Source: Bemisia tabaci
Taxonomy: Eukaryota > Arthropoda > Insecta > Hemiptera > Aleyrodidae
Assembly: GCF_918797505.1 (NCBI RefSeq)
Contig: NC_092801.1
Location: 28,674,477 to 28,738,476 of the forward strand
Reading direction: 5' to 3'
Length of the DNA: 64,000 bases
In this document: positions 30,280 to 41,459 of the stretch, piece by piece
Layout: each line of letters begins with the position of its first letter
Position numbering within the stretch: position 1 is the stretch's first letter
Notes under the pieces: model-generated
Told to the model about the DNA's origin: nothing
Seen by the model: only the letters and a program-made list of their open reading frames with translations
The model's database searches: none
Program-made: the position numbers and the translations under genes

Positions 30280-30509
30280 CACTGGAAAAAAAGTTGCTTG
30301 GATGTAAGGTCCAGACTCTTAAAAACATTGACGAGAAAAAATACTCTTGATTCAATCGGACTTATTGCTTGAATCAAAAGGAGATCCGCCTAAATGAGAG
30401 GCCTGGCTCTTATTCGATTCAAGAAAAAATCGTACTAAATCAAGAATATTTTTTCTTGTCAAAATTATTAAGATTCTGGACTCCAGATCCAAGCGACTTT
30501 TTTCCAGTG
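30280..30509. mobile_element. P1 palindromic element, nested
   Basis: It starts cactggaaaaaaagttgc and ends cgacttttttccagtg. The arms ggtccagactcttaaaaac / attctggactccagatcc pair. It lies inside a TA-type MITE. Confidence 0.85.
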
Positions 30510-30766
30510 TACAATTTTTTGACTCTAATTGTGAATTTTGAAATTTCTCGGCTTTAATTTCCCCGCGAAATGGTGTGTATCCAACACCATTTCTCCATCT
30601 TGTTACGTGGCGTTTCGAGCCATTTTTTATTGTTTTTTTCTCGTTTTCTCAAAAATAAACAGGTTATAGAAAAAAATTCGGGAAACTCACGAATGTTCAT
30701 ACGGTGTTCTTCCTTCGAACGGCAGCATTGGTGGAAATACATTCATGAGTTTTCAGTGATTGTAAG

Positions 30767-30932
30767 CGGTGGCTTGGCGTTTTTTTGCGATATATCGATT
30801 GATTTGCCATTTAAGCCTATGGTAAAGAATCGATTATTGAGGTGTCCTCTGAGAACACCCCGTTTATCGATCCTTTTCCATAGGTTTAAATGGCATAACA
30901 ATCGATTTATCGCAATTAACGCCACGCCACTG
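30767..30932. mobile_element. hAT-like MITE, copy 5, exact 8-bp duplication attgtaag
   Basis: The ends cggtggcttggcg / cgccacgccactg are flanked by attgtaag on both sides (30759-30766, 30933-30940). It is 166 bp. Confidence 0.9.
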
Positions 30933-31310
30933 ATTGTAAGATTACTTTCTCGTATTCTCCGAACACGGGGGCGTGGTGGAGTGGGGGGGGGGGGGGTTGT
31001 TGAAATGCAGAGTGTCTGTTGCGAGGATTCAGCATAAAATACGAATCCAACGATGGCACCCCCCCCCCCCTTTTCTTTCTCACTCCTGTTTTTATATTTG
31101 ATTTATGCGACGCATCTACGATTCTGATTGACCAGTGATGCGGTTTTGAGGACTGGTGTAGCGGAAAATATATTCAAACCTCTATTAAGTACCCGGGGCG
31201 TATTTTATTTACTCAGCGGTGAAATTTCTCGAAGAGCCGCGTTCAAAAGCACAAATAAAAAAAGTTGTGAACCTTCAAACTTTTTATCTTTTTTTAATGT
31301 TGTACAAACA

Positions 31311-31541
31311 TAACCTATAGAGAAGCGTGCGGCTTGCATTGCGATACATCGATTGACCTGCCTTTGGAAAAGGAACGATTAACAGGGTGTTCGCGACGAA
31401 CACCTGAATAATCGATTCTTAATCACAGCTTCAAATGGGGAAATATCGATAATTATCGATATTTGATCGATAATTCGATTCTCGATAATCGATTTTCATC
31501 GATAATTATCGATTATAATCGATTATTCATGCCTAGCTTTT
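31311..31541. mobile_element. hAT-like MITE, copy 6, with expanded ATCGAT palindromes
   Basis: The left end agaagcgtgcggcttgcattgcg and the right part gattattcatgcctagc are diverged family ends. The interior at 31440-31530 has expanded into repeated tatcgata/ttatcgat blocks. The target duplication is not recognisable. Confidence 0.6.
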
Positions 31542-32140
31542 AGACAGCAAAAACGCGTATCGTGATTGCCGTGTTTCAAAACCTCGGCTGTTATTTCTTT
31601 CACCAAAAAATCTCGAAGCAACACTATAATGCTTGAAATTGTCTCAAAATATCATCTGCAGAGAATAAAAAACATTGAGACAGTTTTCAAGAAATAACGC
31701 TCTGTGGCGTTTTTTCTTAGCACCACAGAATAAGTGAGCAATGTAAGCATTGAGTCCAATACATTTGACTAGAGTACGTTTATAGGGTGTATGGTCACTG
31801 CGGTTACCACATCTATTTGGCTCAGTCATCTTGGGTTTATTGGAGCCTTTTTGGGCCCAAAAATGGCGGACACTATAAATAAAAATATAAATTCAAAATT
31901 ACTCAAAATGTTGTTATATTTGCATAAAGCGTTGAGAACTTTACTTAAATGCATTATTACGACGTATTTACATACTTTTACGGCTGATCTAGTGCTATTT
32001 TTGAGGAAAATCATCTTCGATATCGTAAGGTTGGCAGCAAGTAAGGTTGGTGATAACCAGTTGATTCCCGTCAAAGTTGGCAGTGAATCCCCTTTTATTC
32101 TCAAAAATCAAAACAAAGCGCTGCCATTTTTGGGTCTTAA

Positions 32141-32561
32141 AGGTGATTTGATGGACGCCATATTTTGTGTCAGAACGACATGCGATATATCGCACCAATT
32201 GTTTCCATTTTTTTCCAATTTTGAGATCGCAATTCTGTTGTCAGGAGACTAAAGCACTCACTTACCAATTTTAACAAAGAAATTCAACGTAATAAAGGCG
32301 TGGTTTTTTCAGAGAGAAAAATCGCATTCGATACTGATATCGAAACTGCACTTGAATGCGATATTTTCTCTCTGAAAAAACCAAGCCTTTACTACGTTGA
32401 ATTTCTTTGTTAAAATTGGTAAGTGAGTGCTTCAGTCTCCTGACAACAGAATCGCGATCTCAAAATTGGAGGAAAATGACGAGTAGCTGACAAAATGGAA
32501 CCAATTGATGCGATGTACCGCATGCCGTTCTGACACAAAATATGGCGTCCATCGAGTCACC
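32141..32561. mobile_element. TTAA-flanked palindromic element, copy 3
   Basis: Exact TTAA at 32137-32140 and 32562-32565. The ends aggtgatttgatggacgcc and ggcgtccatcgagtcacct pair. Internal arms (tttaacaaagaaattcaacg / cgttgaatttctttgttaaa) meet near 32338. It is 421 bp and the best preserved of three copies. Confidence 0.9.
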
Positions 32562-32689
32562 TTAAAGTACTCCACGGGGCCCAGTGGTCATACTCTCCCT
32601 ACATAGGTATTCTACTTTGGACGCAATGCTATATTACCCCTTTATTCGACCCATGTCCTGATTAGCAGCAGACTGAGGGAAAAAAAGGA

Positions 32690-33010
32690 TATAAACTTTA
32701 AATTCGTGTTTTCCCGAGGGAGGGGGCGAGAGGTGTAAGCTGTTCAGACGTTGCTCGAGTTAACATCCTGGTGTCAACTGGAAGTTGGGAGCTCGGCGGC
32801 GGTTGGCGAAGTTTTCGCGTGCACTTGACTTCAACACGCACGGAGCCCGACTTTAAAACTCGTATTCGCGCAGTCCTAGACTTCAGAGGATTTGCTCCGT
32901 CTGTTTACGCCCCTATGCACCTCACCTCGCTCGGGTGAAAATGTTGCTCCTCACTCCTGCCCTACGCGAAACGTTGCCCTCGCATTTCCGCGCAGCAAGG
33001 AATTACTTTG
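32690..33010. promoter_or_regulatory. CpG-rich island, possible promoter or exon
   Basis: CpG and G+C rise (ggagctcggcggcggttggcg, cgcgtgcacttg, ctcgctcgggtg, tacgcgaaacg). No convincing frame or splice pair was found on either strand. The next 150 bp return to A+T-rich sequence. Confidence 0.2.
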
Positions 33011-33185
33011 ATTAAAAAGGGAAATGAAACAATCACTTCTCAGTTAACATTTTCAAACTTCAAAGAACAATTTTCAGACGTGACGAAATATCGTTGCGAA
33101 TTCGAAGTGTGATTTTTAGCGCATCGACTGTGATTAATGTTACTCTGTGTGATCAAACGATTTTTAAGCACTGGAATACAGGAAA

Positions 33186-33440
33186 TACTGCCGTGCTAAT
33201 AAAGAATGTGGTATTAGTCTTTAGGCGTTGCCAAATTCCCCCCGATAAAATACGAATTTTCTGGGAGACTTGTGAATATTTTTCCTCCAATTTTTCAAAG
33301 AATTTTAGTCGCAATTTAATCTGATGTATCTGACAATTTCACGGCAAGGTGTTCGTAAATTTTCTCAAAAATAAATCTTTTATTCCGAATAATCTGGCAA
33401 TCTACGAACGTTCATACGGCGTTTTTTCTTAGCACGGCAG
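33186..33440. mobile_element. TA-type MITE, copy
   Basis: tactgccgtgctaataaag...cattcg-type left end and ttcatacggcgttttttcttagcacggcag right end, 255 bp. Confidence 0.85.
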
Positions 33441-33594
33441 AGTATATGACAATTAAAATAAAATTAATATAATTAAAATAGTTTTTTTTAATTGAAATAT
33501 TTACAATAGAATAATAATTGAAAAACATTAAAAATTAAAAACAAAAATCGTCACTTAATATGAATAATTTGGAGGATTAATATTTATTGAGTAA

Positions 33595-34200
33595 AAACGT
33601 AAGTTCGAGTAAATGTAACCATACAGATGATGAAACTGCAGAAATTGCGTACCGCAGTTTGGCTTTGCGGACTTCCCGCCATACTTTATTTTCTACACGG
33701 AGAGCCACTGAACGTCATTATTTGAACATTTCAGTGATTATTCTTTTCCTTACAAAGAACATTCTCCCGAATTCTCATGCCATGATGTTGGATCAGTCTA
33801 ATCTTTCCCGAATCTGAGCGACAGCTCATTAGCAGCGTAGAGTGAAAACATCGAGAGTTCACGCCTCGCACCAGCGCGCCTTCAATTTTGTAAACGCAAC
33901 ACGGACATCCATTAAGTACGTATAGTTGTATCTCTGCGCCGTCAACAACTTGCATCCCGTTTGTTACTTCATTCTCGCATTTTGTTCGTTTCCATTAGCC
34001 TTATAATTACAGATTTTCGATGGTGAGACTGCAGAAATGCGTAACTCGATTTGCGGCGTTGCAGACCTCCTGTAAAGCTTTAATTTCTGCGTGGATAACT
34101 ACTGAATATCATTTATTGAAGGATTCAGTGCTTTCCTTTTCTTTGTAAATAATATTCGGTGAAAACTCCAAGCCATGATGATGGTCCGGTCTTTTTTAAA
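33595..34200. repeat. Diverged repeat pair (cagaaattgcgtac..cagtttgg block)
   Basis: Units near 33620-33830 and 34020-34190 share gaaactgcagaaat.gcgta, tt.gc.gac.tcc.g, ctactgaa...cattt and catgatg-containing blocks. Further relatives of the gcgacgttgcagacttcctg block lie near 36140, 38740, 39290 and 41600. This is an old dispersed repeat. Confidence 0.45.
33824..33946 (-). repeat. Dispersed repeat R1, copy 2
   Basis: On the minus strand gttgacggcgcagagatac continues through tgtccgtgttgcgtttac to cagcgtag.. and reads VDGAEIQLYVLNGCPCCVYK. It is inserted in the middle of the 33.6-34.2 kb repeat region. Confidence 0.65.
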
Positions 34201-34897
34201 AAATTAAAATAGTAACGGAGATTTCGAAACATCGCAAGCGAGATACGTGATCACCTTGAAATAATGTTAATTTCGTTCGTCTTGAAAACGATGATATGTC
34301 TACACACGCGCTGAGAACGCAGAACTAGTCCATGTGTTAAACGTCCGTTTCCGACAAAATATTCTACTTTGCAGGTGAATGTTGTGGGAACTTTAAATTT
34401 GATTTCTTAAAACCTACTGACCAAGTGCACAGTGTTCCATACCTTGCAGCATTTATAATTAAAGAGTTAAACATCTCAGCCTACCATTATTCTGCAAAAT
34501 TGTTTTATTTAATGCTAACTATAAGACCTTGTAGCAGCATAATGGTAGGGATATTGTAATTGTATTTGATTTTGTTTATAATATTTCCTCTCCAATATGA
34601 TCGATTGCGTCATGTGCCAGAGCGCGCAGAGGGTACGTGTATTGCGATGTGAAATCCGCAATTTACCCCGCAGCATTTGGTGTCAAAAGGGCGCGAAATG
34701 CGACCACTTCTGTGCAGCCGCCCGCTGTGATCAAACAGCACACTCGATTATCCATCTCTAAAGCGATTGTTTGTATTCCACGACGTTTCTGTGAACTATT
34801 ATTCGTTTTTATCGTCTCACTATTGGCTTTCGCTCGGCGAATACTCGTATACTTTTATTTTGAACTTTCCGAACTCTTTTCCACATTACCTTGCTAA
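34200..34897. other. No supported gene
   Basis: A + strand frame at 34637-34897 has no recognisable domain. Otherwise A+T-rich. Confidence 0.4.
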
Positions 34898-35230
34898 ACT
34901 GCCGTGTTGAGAAAGAACGTCGTAAGAGCATTCGAATGTTGCCAAATTTCCTCTTAGAAATGATTCAGTTTGGAGGAAAGTTATGATTAATTTTCCTTGA
35001 GATTGTTAGACGCTTCAGATCTCAGATCAAATCTCACTTAAATCAAATTGTGAAGTAAGTGGACTGGAAAATCGGAAGAAAAAAATTTGCAAGTTTCGTG
35101 GAAATTCGCGTTTTATCGAAGGAGATTTTGCAATGTCTGAAGCCTAATACGGCGTTGATCATTATCACGGTTGTAAATAAAAACGCCGTGAGAAAATTCG
35201 AATGTTACCGAATTTCCTCTTTGAAAATAC
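34898..35230. mobile_element. Diverged TA-type MITE plus a second partial left end
   Basis: actgccgtgttgagaaagaacgtcg starts a copy ending near taatacggcgttgatcattatcacgg (35170). A further left end, aaacgccgtgagaaaattcgaatgttacc, follows at once. Confidence 0.5.
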
Positions 35231-36670
35231 TTATCATTCAGGAAATGTAATCGGATCCAAATACTTCAAACAAGAGAGGCCGAAGGAGGGTCCAGAAGCT
35301 CAGCCCCCCCCCCCCAAAAAAAAAAGAATTGTCGAAATTTTAAAATAATTAATATGTAATTTAAAGTCAGTTTCGTCTCAAATTACCAAATATAAGCGTT
35401 CTTCTTGCTTCTTTCGTCCGTTCCCTCCTCCTCTCTTTCTGTCTTCCCTTTTTCTTCCTCCTTTAAAAAGAGGAAGCTCCAGCCATGCTAAAAGAGCAGC
35501 TCGCTTGAGGTAAAGGAGTCCTTTTCCTTAAGCGAACGGAAAAGAGAGCCTACAGCCCCCTCCCCCCTCTTGGATTTTCCTATGGTAATGAGTTTTATCC
35601 TTGAGATTTTCAGGCATTTACGATAGAACAACGAGCGAAATTTTCGGAAAAATCGGGAGAAAAATTTGCATCAATTTCCCGGAAACCATTGATTTGTCCG
35701 AGGCGATTTGGCAACGTCTGAAAGCTCATACGGCGTTTTGCTTTCGCACATCAGTACGTCTCGGCGAAAGTTCGAAACCTCGAGAGGAATAGGGAGCGCT
35801 AAGTTGCGCGGCGATCAGAGGAGCATGAAATAATTTCAAGGGAGCTTCTTGAGGATGATCTTATTTGAAACTAATGCGATTTAGCAGGGGCAATAAATTG
35901 ATTCTCGTCTGCGTCCAGCACCGTATTTCTTATATTTTATTGGCTCGCGTCCTGTCCCTGCGCACTCCTGCCTGTCCTGTTTCGACCGGGGCAACTGGGT
36001 TGCTTAAAATAAACATTTTGTTTTTAATCTCTGATTTTTCTCCTCTTGTTCTACTATTCGTGGAGAATGCTTTTCCTTCTTTAAAAACCAACCGTCATAC
36101 CATTCAAATATCGATGGCAAAAGTGCAAATCAACGTATCTTTGTTTGCCACGTTGTTGGCTTCCTGTCACGCTGTAATTTTTCTCCGGGAAATGGGTATT
36201 TTTTAATGTAATTCTAATATTGCCAAATTTTCCCTCGTAGATTGAGTATCAATCAGAAAAATATCAGGCATTTTTAACTGAAAATTTGGCCACAACTCAA
36301 AAACGCAGAGCCTATAAGCGCAAAATAAAAATGCACCTAAAAGCGCAAATAGTTTGCCAAGTAAGTGGGTAGAATGCGCAGATCTTTGTAATGGAAGAAA
36401 CCCAAAACCGCAAATACTACAGTTAAATATAGAGAAAGCGTGGTACTTACCAAAACGTTCCATTTCGCAAATTCTATCTCATGTTTCAACCGTAATTCAA
36501 TAGACTGAGATTGGAAAATACTATTTATGCGTTAGAGAAGGACGCATTAAAAATCGAAAGGAAGTGAGAGAATGGAGATGGATTGGGGAGAAGAGTATGG
36601 AAGGATGAAGATAAAGGAGAAAAAACGCGAGGAAAGAGAGGAGAAGAGACGACAAGAAAACATAAGAAGC
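35230..36670. other. No supported gene; MITE remnants
   Basis: The segment 35600-35755 (gatttggcaacgtctgaaagctcatacggcg) is a right half of the TA-type MITE. The 113-codon frame at 35865-36206 and the minus frame at 36203-36463 show no family features. The stretch 36540-36670 is strongly purine-rich. Confidence 0.4.
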
Positions 36671-36671
36671 G

Positions 36672-36880
36672 CACCGAAAAAAATAATATGCTGTTTTAGC
36701 ACCTAGGATGTCAAAAATGTGTCTGGTAATCCCAAGATGCTGCCTTAACTGCTTACACAGTTAAATTTGCATTCACAGGATGTAAAGTTAACTGCGGAGG
36801 CAGTAAATACAACAACTTCGGATCACCAGACACATTTGTGACATCCTAGGTGCTAAAACAGCATATTATTTTTTTCGGTG
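36672..36880. mobile_element. MITE with long near-perfect ends (caccgaaaaaaataatatgc)
   Basis: The terminal 56 bases on the left are matched almost exactly by the inverted right end (caccagacacattt then gtgacatcctaggtgc). It is 209 bp. CACYGAAAA termini link it to the T1/P1 groups in style, though the interior is unrelated. Confidence 0.85.
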
Positions 36881-36976
36881 CGGAAAAAGAAGGAGGAATT
36901 TAAAGTAAAGTATGGTAACACATTTGAAGCTAAATTTTCAAATAAAATTCATGATAAGGGGGAAGAAAATCATATT

Positions 36977-37103
36977 TGGACGTGTTTCTATCAAACGGAG
37001 CTATGTGCATCATGACGTGAGCCATGTTATGCACATATTCTTGTAGGTCTCAGGGTTCATGTCTTAATGCACATATAGTTCGGTTTGGCAGAAATACGTC
37101 CAT
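36977..37103. mobile_element. Small MITE (tggacgt.tttctatcaaacgg), copy 1
   Basis: tggacgtgtttctatcaaacgg at the left and ggcagaaatacgtcca at the right are inverted relatives. The interior atgtgcatcatgacgtgagcc is shared with 40825-40949. Confidence 0.75.
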
Positions 37104-37696
37104 TTTTGATTTGCACAATTACGAAGATAAGCCGTCATACAGATATTTAATGATTTCATCGTAATGTATTAAAGACGCCAAAAAAAGATATTAATTCATG
37201 GATTACTTTGGCTTAGGGGATGAAATTAATGAAGGTCGCTGGCAAACCTCTCTTTCCTTCACAACTTTTCAAAATATCCGAATTCCGAGAGCGCAATGCT
37301 AGTGATATATTTTACCGATCCTTTTACAGCTCTTATCTCCAGACTTGACTGCTCTTATTTTAATGAACCTCTCTGCAAGTTCAGGATACGACCGAATTCT
37401 TTTCTTTTTTCCATCAACGCACCCAACCATAAACTTACTTCTTAAAAATGGAAGAAACAAAAGCGAAAATATCTTTAAAAGATTCGGAGGAAATAAGAGA
37501 ACAGAAGCAATTGTTTCACAACAAATATAACAGAAACAGTGTAGGAAATGTGCAAAAAATGACTATGTTCGGATATCTCCGAAAAATAAATGGAAAAATA
37601 AAAATGAAGATATAAATAAGTAATTAAAAGGTATGCATTACTAAAACTTGAAAATCTTTCAACATTTGACTATGTTACGGGATACTCTATTTTAAC

Positions 37697-38293
37697 CCGA
37701 AATGTTATTTTAGGTTCCTCCTATCATTGATATATCTACGGCTAAAGTTTTAACGAATAGAATCGCTCCATTTTCTCATTGTCCTCCTTGTCTATCGTTT
37801 TTTCCATCAAATTCTACAATCAGCCTGCAGGACTATATTCCGCAATGAGAAATCACTATTTCTGATATATCTAGCAAAGCATCTATCTAGACAAGGCAAC
37901 TAATAACACATATTTTATTCCTTGAATAGGCTAGAAATAGCGGTTCCTACAGTGCTTAACCAATGGGATTCCTCCATTTTTTCATCGCCTTCCTTATCTA
38001 TCTCTTTGTCTATCAAATAGAATATTTTATTTAACCCGAAATGTCACTCTAGGATCTTCGTGACATTTATATATCGATTGTTAAAGTGCTTAAACAATAG
38101 AATTCCTTCATTTTCTCATTATCTTCCTTGTTTATAGTTTTGTCCATCAAATTCAACGATCAGCCTGATGGACTATATTTTGTAAAGAGAAACCACTTTT
38201 TCTGCTTCATCTAGAGAAGCACCTATCTTGCCAAGGGAACTAATGACACATACATGTATTTTGTTCCTTAATTAGGCTAGAAATAGCGGTCCT
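37697..38293. repeat. Tandem duplication, offset about 338 bp
   Basis: Units 37697-37955 and 38035-38293 both start cccgaaatgt and end ggctagaaatagcggt. They include an M2-like block, tgtctat.g.tttgtccatcaaat. They are moderately diverged. Confidence 0.7.
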
Positions 38294-38506
38294 TAAATGT
38301 GGAATGGACATAGATTTGACTAGAATCTGCCTACGGCATTGAAAAAAGAATTTGAGCTCTTTGGTCCGTTTATTTGGAACTTTTGTATCAGCACACAAAT
38401 TGATGGCTAAAGAGTGAAACCCCGTCTTTCCATTGCGGTGCTATAAAATTCCCGCTCCTATTTCATTTTTTCAAAGAAAAACATACCAACTAAATAGCTT
38501 AAAACT

Positions 38507-38644
38507 TGGACTACATTTTACAATCAGGAACTATAGTTTCTGGCTCATCAGCAAAAACACGTATGTACATAGGGAAACTAACGGGACTTACGTTGTTTCT
38601 AAACTAAGCCGGAAACTGTAGTTCCTCATTGCAAAATGTAGTCC
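38507..38644. mobile_element. MITE with tggactacattttacaa ends
   Basis: tggactacattttacaatcagg / cctcattgcaaaatgtagtcca are inverted ends. It is 138 bp and related to 14837-14981. Confidence 0.75.
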
Positions 38645-38729
38645 ATGCATCCAATATTTTATTAACAAAAAAGAGAAATCAAGGAAGTTTCCAAGAAACT
38701 ACCTTGACTAGCTTCGCAAAGAAAATAAA

Positions 38730-39632
38730 GAATAACAGGAAATCTGCAACGTCGCAAACGGAGATGAGTGGTTTCACACTTCGACCATTGATGTGAAAAT
38801 TACTCATTATTTCAAATTCGACGAATGCACCGCAAACTGCACTCGCTGTCAATACACAAACTCTACTCTCCGTTGGTCACAATCGGACCAATATAAAACG
38901 CCTTCAAATGCGCAAGATACTGTGCAACACACCGAAGTTGATATAGTTGTATTCTTAGGTTGGAACCTAACTCGTGTAAACTGCTCTGCCAAGTAAGGCA
39001 TTAAACCTGTGAACTGCTGTATTTCAAGTTACCTCGCATATTTTATGTCCGTTAACGTCCATGACAAAAATATAAGCATTAATTGATTAAAAAAAAAGAA
39101 AGAAAAAAAAAAGAATTACCATTATTAATGGGACCAAAGAAAGAGGCTCACTTGGAGGAAAACCTGATCTTGAAGCTTTCATAGTTTTTGAGCGCATCTG
39201 TTGTGTTCCGAGCGGTATTTTTAGACAGGAAACTAGAAAATTCAGTCGAATTTTAAAAATTTGAGTAAAAGTAAAGTAAGACAGGAAGTTTGCAACGCCG
39301 CAAACGGAGGTACGTGGTTTCACACTTTCGACATCGATATGACAATTACTCATCATTTCGCATTCGACGTATGCAGCGAAAACAACACTCTAAGTCAACA
39401 CATCAAGACTCTACTCTCCGTGCGTCAAGGTCGGACCAAATAAAAACGCCTTCAAATGCGCAAGATACTGTGCAACACACCGAAGTTGATATAGTTGTAT
39501 TCTTAGGTTGAAACCTAACTCAAGTGAGCTGCTCTGCCAAATAAGACATGAAAACCTATTCAATGCTGTGCTTCAAGTTACTTCGTATATTTTATGTCCG
39601 TTAATGTCCGTGACAAAAATATAAGAATTAAA

Positions 39633-39675
<43 letters not shown>

Positions 39676-39830
39676 CAATATTAATGGGACCAAGGAATGA
39701 GGCTCACTTGAAGGAAAACCTGATCTTGAAACTTTCGTAGTTTTTGAACGCATCTGTTGTGTTCCGAGCGGTATTTTTAGACAGGAAACTCGAAAATTCA
39801 GTCGAATTTTGAAAAATTTGAGAATCCAAG
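38730..39830. repeat. Tandem segmental duplication, unit about 549 bp
   Basis: Units 38730-39278 and 39279-39830 align along most of their length (gcgcaagatactgtgcaacac, gaagttgatatagttgtatt, gttgtgttccgagcggt). Both contain an A-rich run at the same place, a mixed run of about 30 bases in the first unit and over 40 A in the second. Open frames of 60-73 codons within them are shared by descent and not convincing genes. Confidence 0.8.
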
Positions 39831-40150
39831 ATGGCGGATGTGACCTGAAATGTAATCCTGCAATCTTCGATCGATTTTTATGAAACTCGGTTTCAGCAGG
39901 TATTATTTGATGGCAAACTCAAACTGTTTGTCTTATTACCAAAATTCAAAAGGATGGACTGGGCCATATTGATTTATTGGTTTTCCTAAAGGTATCCATC
40001 CTTGCAATCGAGAAATGTATTTATTTTTCATTCGCTTCAAATATCAATTTACCCTCAGCTAATGTAGAGGGTTTGATGTTGCTGCGTTGAAAGTGCTTAC
40101 AAAGAGTTTCAGGGGAAGACTATAGGAGGGTATGAGTGCATACCTACACA

Positions 40151-40400
40151 TCTGCCGTACTAAGGAAGAACATTAGCATTCAAATAATGTCAAATTTCAT
40201 CTCAGAAGACATTAATTTTTGAAGAAATCCATGCATATTTTCATTGTAATTTTCAGATGTTCTGGATCAAATTACGAAAAAATTTCTCTAAAAAATCGGA
40301 AGAAAACTATTTTTACATATTCCCGAGAATGTGTGATTTATCAAAGAAAATTTGGCAATGTTAGTGGTTTTGTACAGCGATTTTCCTCAGCACTTCAGTA
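40151..40400. mobile_element. TA-type MITE, diverged copy
   Basis: tctgccgtactaaggaagaac at the left and gcgattttcctcagcacttcag at the right, with usual spacing. Confidence 0.6.
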
Positions 40401-40458
40401 CGAATGTGCGCCAGAAATCCTATCTCTCTGAAAATACTCCAATCTTGCTGTTTGAAAG

Positions 40459-40622
40459 CAGTGGCGTGGCGTGAATTGCGATATATCGATTGTTATGCCA
40501 TTTAAACCTCTGGGAAAAGATCGATTATCAGGGTGTTCGCAGCGAACACCTTAGTAATCGATTCTTTACCATAGTTTCAAATGGCGAGATATCGATAATC
40601 GATTATTCACGCCACGCCACTG
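40459..40622. mobile_element. hAT-like MITE, copy 7, exact 8-bp duplication tttgaaag
   Basis: The ends cagtggcgtggcgtg and cacgccacgccactg are perfect inverted repeats over 15 bases and are flanked by tttgaaag on both sides (40451-40458, 40623-40630). It is 164 bp and is the best copy for defining the family. Confidence 0.95.
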
Positions 40623-40824
40623 TTTGAAAGAGGATCACAAGTCACGCAATGTAGCTGAGGTGAGACTGGGTGAAACAGAAAGGATCAAACTATTATCTAA
40701 TAAATTAGTCACCGTATGAACCCTTTTCGCCGTGACTTTTTACGTATTAGAAAGACCACACATAAATCGCGAATGAGTTTTTACTGTATATGATTCCGTC
40801 AAGAAAGTGTGTATGGTTTCCCAA

Positions 40825-40949
40825 ATGGACGTACTTCTATCAAACGGAACTATGTGCATCATAACGTGAGCCCTGTTATGCACGTATTCTTATAGGTCTC
40901 AGGGTTCATGTCTTAATGCACACAGTTCGGTTTGGCAGAAATACGTCCA
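40825..40949. mobile_element. Small MITE (tggacgtacttctatcaaacgg), copy 2
   Basis: tggacgtacttctatcaaacgg / ggcagaaatacgtcca ends; closely similar to 36977-37103 throughout. Confidence 0.8.
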
Positions 40950-40982
40950 AATAGCGTCATGCGTCTGTAAAGTTTGGTGCAA

Positions 40983-41450
40983 TACTCTGCCGTGCTTAGG
41001 AAAAACGCCGCACGGACCTTCAGGCGCTGCCAAATTTCCTTTAATAAAACACGAATTTACCGAGAAAATTCTGAATATTTTTTATCAAATTTTTCAGACA
41101 ATTCAGTTCAAAATTTCATGTAGAGCATTTGGAAATTTCAAGGTAAAATATGCATAACTCTCTGCAAAAATAAATATCATAATAAAGGTTTGGCGGCTCT
41201 CGAATGTCCATACAACGTTATTCCTTAGCACGGAGGTACTGTTCTAGTAGCACACCAAGAAACAAGTTTGTTTTAAAAACGTTATTTTTTTATTTCCGAC
41301 ATTCTAGGCTCGTGTCAGGCGCTGCCCAATTTCCTTTGATATGGCACGATTTCACTGGGAAAATTCTGAACATTTTTCATCAAATTTTCAGACGATTCCG
41401 TTCAAAATTTCATTTGGAGCATCTGGAAATTTCAAGGTTGCCTAACAAGT
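40983..41450. mobile_element. TA-type MITE (40983-41239) followed by a duplicated left half
   Basis: The full copy has tactctgccgtgcttagg and acaacgttattccttagcacgg ends. From about 41318 the segment caggcgctgcccaatttcc...ggaaatttcaagg repeats the left half of the same element about 300 bp on. Confidence 0.7.
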
Positions 41451-41459
41451 TTTAGATTG

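Larger units (their letters stand above)
29422..30726. mobile_element. TA-type MITE host of a three-level nest
   Basis: The left end tctgccgtgttcaag...gtcgtatgaactttc and right end acgaatgttcatacggtgttcttcc...ggcag belong to one MITE about 1.3 kb apart. The gap is filled by a T1 element (29479-30147), itself holding a Penelope-like piece, and a P1 element (30280-30509). MITE sequence continues between them (aaaatacgaatttcttggtg; ttttgttcgcaatttcac). Confidence 0.8.

Noticed and set aside
30570..31037. 155-codon open frame
   Set aside because: It runs through the right end of a TA-type MITE and a complete hAT-like MITE, so it is a by-product of repeats.
31791..32252. 153-codon open frame
   Set aside because: Its last third lies in a TTAA-type element, and the rest has no recognised domain.
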